The notes under the pieces: model-generated
The model's database searches: none
The model's input: only the letters and a program-made list of their open reading frames with translations
What the model was told of the DNA's origin: nothing
Assembly: GCA_018127085.1 (NCBI GenBank)
Contig: CM030726.1
Location: 124,001 to 188,000, forward strand
DNA: 64,000 nt
Source of the DNA: Pneumocystis sp. 'macacae'
Lineage: Eukaryota; Ascomycota; Pneumocystomycetes; Pneumocystales; Pneumocystaceae
Reading direction: 5' to 3'
Translations under genes and position numbers: made by a program
Part shown: piece by piece, positions 59,279 through 64,000 of the stretch
How the letters are laid out: every line of letters begins with the position of its first letter
How positions within the stretch are numbered: position 1 is the first letter of the stretch

Positions 59279-59826
59279 TTAGGGACGTGCAGACATAAGT
59301 GTTTTCGCTATTTCACTGCGCCGCTTCTTTTTTAAAAGCATCACCTTGTAAATAATTAGAAAAAAAACAAAATAGAAGAAAACTTACTTGAAACCGCTCA
59401 AAATCATTTAATTGCATCCTACGTTCCCGAGAAAATAACTTCTTTGCCATTGCTGTTTTATTCCATTGAGCAGTTATATTCTGTGCATCCCAACGCTTAG
59501 CAACAATACCAGTACGCACACTGTGAGCAAGAGAGTGAACCATGATAGATGTAAGAAGTAGATCATTACAAGAAGCAATATGTCGAGGAACACCTGTATT
59601 TGGACCATCAAGGACAACCTAAAAAGATATAAGTGTGTTAAGAAAAGAGAAAAGTTTACCCGTCTACAATCCAAAATTTCGACAATGACAGCAATCCGAT
59701 TTTTAAAATCACCATTTATAAGCAAAACAACGCGGCCAATCTGGACCATGCGCTACCATATGTCAAAACAAAGCAACAAAAATACTTCCTATAAATATAT
59801 ACCTTAAAAAGTTTTGAATCTACCAT
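59279..59826 (-). CDS. rpl14: 60S ribosomal protein eL14
   Basis: Exon 1 gives MVDSKLFK. The next gives RMVQIGRVVLLINGDFKNRI AVIVEILDCRR (the SH3-like KOW part). The third gives VVLDGPNTGVPRHIASCNDL LLTSIMVHSLAHSVRTGIVA KRWDAQNITAQWNKTAMAKK LFSRERRMQLNDFERFQ. An intron at about 59341-59386 leads to VMLLKKKRRSEIAKTLMSAR P, stop at 59279-59281. This matches eL14 from fungi (the GPNTGVPR and ERFQVMLLKK blocks). Without the last intron the frame would run into unrelated residues. It is head-to-head with the ubiquitin-eL40 gene. Confidence 0.93.
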
Positions 59827-60023
59827 TTTTTCTGTATGTTTTTTTAAACGTTTTTTGGTAACAAATCTTGATAAAAAATAAAAAAAAAACAAAAAAACTA
59901 ATGAAAAAACAAATCAGCAATTTCAGAAACTTTAACAAGGACAAAATACCTATTACTTATTCAATACTCAAAAACACCAATTCATAATACAATCGCTATC
60001 GATTAAGTGTCAAAAAGAAGTCC

Positions 60024-60063
60024 AAACCCTAAAGTATTTAACCCTAAACTCAATAGGGTTTAA
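60024..60063. promoter_or_regulatory. Three telomere-boxes between eL14 and ubiquitin-eL40
   Basis: AAACCCTAAA (60024-60033), TTAACCCTAAA (60038-60048) and TAGGGTTTAA (60054-60063, reverse orientation) lie in the 317-base divergent spacer. A TATA-like AATTATATATAAAAAG follows near 60071. The core CCCTAA matches Tbf1-type sites that drive ribosomal protein genes in several ascomycetes. I do not see a HomolD box (CAGTCACA). Confidence 0.6.
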
Positions 60064-60143
60064 CTTTAGAATTATATATAAAAAGCAAATCGCCCAACGA
60101 CTTTTTTAATTTTTTCAAAAAAAAACATAATTTTTCTATCAAA

Positions 60144-61080
<937 letters not shown>

Positions 61081-61260
61081 AACGTATACTATCAACGCTT
61101 TATTGGCGGCGAACGCTTTCTAGGAAGAACTTTGCAAGTTAATATTGCTCAATAATAATAGTCAATACTTCAAAACTAATACATGAAGTATATTAACAGT
61201 ATTTCAGAAGTATAGGATTTTATATTTTAATAAATGTACTACTGTAGATATTTTTTGTCT

Positions 61261-61925
61261 CTATGAATGTTTTTTAGCAGATAACCGTTTCATGTAAAAT
61301 GCCAACTCTTCCCCTTCCAAGATATAGCCATCACATCGTCCAGACTGCCCAGGTCGTGAACTAACACATGCATAAAGCCGCCCATTACTAAACTGAGTTT
61401 CAAGTGCCGATTCGATTTTAGCAAACTTTGCACGTGCACGCAGCTTTGCCTGTACATGACCAGAACTTTTTACTGACTCAACGTCTTTCAAATCAGATTT
61501 TCGGACACGTTTTCCAATAACTTGCCCATAATGCGACTCATACCACTGTCTAAAAGGTGTTGCATCAATCTGAATAATAGCAGATTTAGTGAGAGTATTT
61601 GTACGAACAAGTTCATTATTAGATGGATGATAAACAACTTGAATAATACGAGTTTTCCTGGAAATAGCTTCAGAACCCCACGAAAAATTACCAGAATCAA
61701 GTCGTAGGGCACGAAATTTACGATTTCCACCACGAACACGGACAATATGAATCCTCTTGGGGCCAATTCGTGTATTTGCAGGCTGACGCCCTAATTCAAA
61801 CTAAAATAATTAAAAAAACATAATAGTTTTAAAACTGACAATCATACTTTTCGTTTCTTACGGTAATGTGCACGTTTTGCACCTGTTGCAGAACGCTTAT
61901 GACGAGAATCACGAGAAATACCCAT
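61261..61925 (-). CDS. rps8: 40S ribosomal protein eS8
   Basis: The start at 61925 gives [39 protein letters not shown], the universally conserved eS8 N-terminus. An intron at about 61804-61850 interrupts it after the basic KRK segment. The rest gives [77 protein letters not shown] and, at the end, [33 protein letters not shown]. The frame between 61490 and 61500 runs on without a break. Length is about 200 residues, as expected. Confidence 0.95.
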
Positions 61926-62657
61926 GATCTCTAAATTATTAGTATTTAAACAAAGAACAGAAAAAAAGAAAGAAGAAGCTTTAAAAGTAAAAAACAACAC
62001 CTAAATAATTATTGTAATGCCGTTTCAACGTTCTTCTGAGAAAAAAAACAAAATGTCTACAATTTTTTTACTTTCTCAGAAAAACTTATAAAATTTTCAA
62101 TATAGACCATAAAAATGGTTTTTTCAAGAAATTCTCGCTAGCTAGTAAAAAGAAACCAAATTCTTTCTTCAATACTGCACTTCTGTGTGCGATTTTTACC
62201 TTATATCACTTAATAAAAACGTCTATCGTAAATTGATATAATTCTATGACTGTTCATTTCACTAATCTTAGGATTAAACCCTAAGATAATCGACACAGCC
62301 ACGTGACATTATCTAGTACTTAAATGTAATAAAAAAGCAGGACGCATAAAAAATACTGTTAGGCACAAAACTAAAATACAAAACAAAAAGAGAGCAGAAA
62401 ATCTACAGAAAATTATATGCATATATTTACCCCAAAGATGAATTAAATGTTTCTATAAAAACAATCATTTAAAAACAATAACACAGGAAACAGTACTACA
62501 GCAACTATTATAGAAACCAGTATTACAGGAACAACTTTGAAGCACCTGTATAATATTGCTGAAACTACGAAAATCTTTATCATAATTTAGATACATCAAC
62601 CCCCTTCCAAAGGCCCTTATAAAATATCTAAACATAGTAAATTTATTGTATAACATA
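61926..62657. promoter_or_regulatory. Intergenic upstream of eS8 with telomere-box and E-box
   Basis: About 730 bases between the eS8 start and the stop of Pre2. It contains one AAACCCTAA (62276-62284) and a nearby CCACGTGAC (CACGTG at 62300-62305), some 350-380 bases before the eS8 start. A+T-rich otherwise, with no further gene supported. Confidence 0.5.
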
Positions 62658-63772
62658 TTAAAAAAAACAGCTTTTCTCCATAAGTTCATCAAAAAGCTGT
62701 GCTACATCAAATTTTCCGCAAAAACGCCAGCCTTCTGATCTGATGTGATAAACTAAAAGAAATTAGCGTCTAAAACATTCATAATGTAAACATACTGCTA
62801 ACAATTCCTCCCGAAAAAGCATCTCTATGAGTAGCAGCAAGAATAGCACGTTTACCAAGCTCAATGGCTTCATCAACAGACATATCCCATGAATATTTAT
62901 CATCTATTACACTATATGCAAATGTCTGCCCAGATCCCACACAAAACAAATTTCCTTTAAGACGAGTACCTTCACTATCAACGTAAAATAAAGAAGGACC
63001 TCGCCGTTCATCCCAACCACAAATCATAGTCCCCTAAGACTTCAGACAGTAGTTTTATAACAAACATCATTACCATTGAAAGGCCCATCCCTTTATACGA
63101 ATAAACAATATTCGCTAAAATCTTAGATGCAGCAGCAACCGATATACGCGTCTTATAACGAAGTTCATATAAACGACATTCCATACGCAATACTGTCTCC
63201 CAAAACTATCAAAATATTAATGTGTTCTCAATAAAAACTATGCATAAAAAGAAAGTATTCCACTTTCATTGCATTTATTTACAAACTAACCTGACAGTCA
63301 GCAGCACCACCTGCCATTGTTCCTAACAGATAATCCTACGCCTGAATAAACAAGTAAAAAAGAGCACAAAAAGTATATATACATTTATTTCTATAACTTT
63401 TTTAACCGTTTGACTCGCAATCCAACTCCCTGCAGTTGCCCTAAAACCAAATCAATATCTGTCATTATTATAAATCTTAAAATGCTCAGTAACACCAGAA
63501 CACCTCTGAACCACTCAAAAATAGACAAAAACAGACCTTGAATCAACAGCAACAAGTATTCCTCCAGAAAAACAAAATGCTAGAGTCGTTGTGCCATGTG
63601 TAATTTTTGATGAAACAGTATCTCCAATTTTATTATTCTACGTCTGTTAAAAATTATTTAAAGTCGAAAAAAAGACCCCAATAGTTGTATTATAAAGAGA
63701 ATCTAAAGGATTCTGAAATTGAGGTGCATCAACTATATCATCTCGAGAAAGACTTTGCAAAATTGCTTCCAT
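62658..63772 (-). CDS. pre2: 20S proteasome subunit beta5 (Pre2), chymotrypsin-like
   Basis: The start at 63772 gives [20 protein letters not shown] and a propeptide that ends at G / [19 protein letters not shown], where the Thr after Gly is the catalytic nucleophile. Next come [19 protein letters not shown] (holding the active-site Lys) and [12 protein letters not shown]. The remaining exons give [39 protein letters not shown] segment, [33 protein letters not shown] and [30 protein letters not shown]. The C-terminus ([30 protein letters not shown]) ends at 62658-62660. The propeptide is about 47 residues, shorter than in budding yeast. At least seven introns. Confidence 0.93.
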
Positions 63773-64000
63773 TGGGGGGATGTCGATAGTAAAAGATCGA
63801 AATATTGAGCAAAATTATAAAAATAATATAAAATATAAAAATATATAAAAATATGGAGAAAATATAAAAAAACACAGTTATTAAAATGAAATTTAATCTT
63901 TAAATGGTATTTCTACACAATATTTCTGATCGACTAAATACTTTTATTAGTAGAAAAAAGAATAATAGATCTTAAATTTTTCATTATCCTTATTATATCT
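63773..64000. other. Intergenic to window end
   Basis: A+T-rich sequence upstream of Pre2; no feature is seen. Confidence 0.5.

Overview
The window is nuclear DNA of an intron-dense, strongly A+T-rich ascomycete of the Taphrinomycotina. The best fit is Pneumocystis. Most genes are split by many 40-50 nt introns with GTATGT/GTAAGT-like donors, intergenic DNA is short and very A+T-rich, the beta-tubulin has a 5' end cut into tiny exons, and a single 5S rRNA gene stands between protein genes. I cannot decide the species from the sequence alone. There are no mobile elements, CRISPR arrays, surface-glycoprotein arrays or viral genes.

Layout. 1-10.1 kb: Prp40 (partial), a stomatin-like mitochondrial protein, mitochondrial ribosomal protein uL10m, RNA polymerase subunit Rpb12, a U1-type zinc-finger splicing protein, Tim44 and a Fyv6/FAM192A-like splicing factor. 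10.1-20.3 kb: a SUZ-domain protein, Prp31, Cwf19, 5S rRNA, the head-to-head replication pair Psf1/Orc1, and an Rxt2-like histone deacetylase subunit. 20.4-34 kb: an unrecognised membrane protein, beta-tubulin, Apq12-like, a nucleostemin-family GTPase, Rsc7-like, Dis3/Rrp44 and Rli1/ABCE1. 34-48.5 kb: Chd1, S-adenosylmethionine synthetase, a mitochondrial HMG-box protein, Prp5, a small VIM-like protein and Vps26. 48.5-52 kb: a G+C-rich island with an HMG-box (Ste11-like) regulator, tRNA-Ser(UGA) with an intron, degenerate TTAGGG-type repeats, and the 3' half of a Kin1/MARK kinase whose 5' half lies in normal A+T-rich DNA. 52-64 kb: the rest of Kin1, an A+T-rich gap, an Mpv17-family protein, Trs65-like TRAPPII subunit, eL14 head-to-head with a triple-ubiquitin/eL40 fusion, eS8, and proteasome beta5 (Pre2).

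Themes. Six genes belong to pre-mRNA splicing (Prp40, U1-type zinc finger, Fyv6, Prp31, Cwf19, Prp5), fitting an intron-loaded genome. Three act on chromatin (Rxt2, Rsc7, Chd1), two start DNA replication from one shared promoter, and several serve mitochondria or ribosome production. Telomere-box motifs (AAACCCTAA) recur upstream of ribosomal-protein genes and a few others.

Most of the window is conserved housekeeping sequence. The least ordinary part is the 48.5-52 kb G+C-rich island with telomere-like repeats inside and beside a regulator gene. The polyubiquitin-eL40 fusion is second. Many gene models below required intron placement by eye. Terminal coordinates are usually firm, while individual splice sites are inferences.
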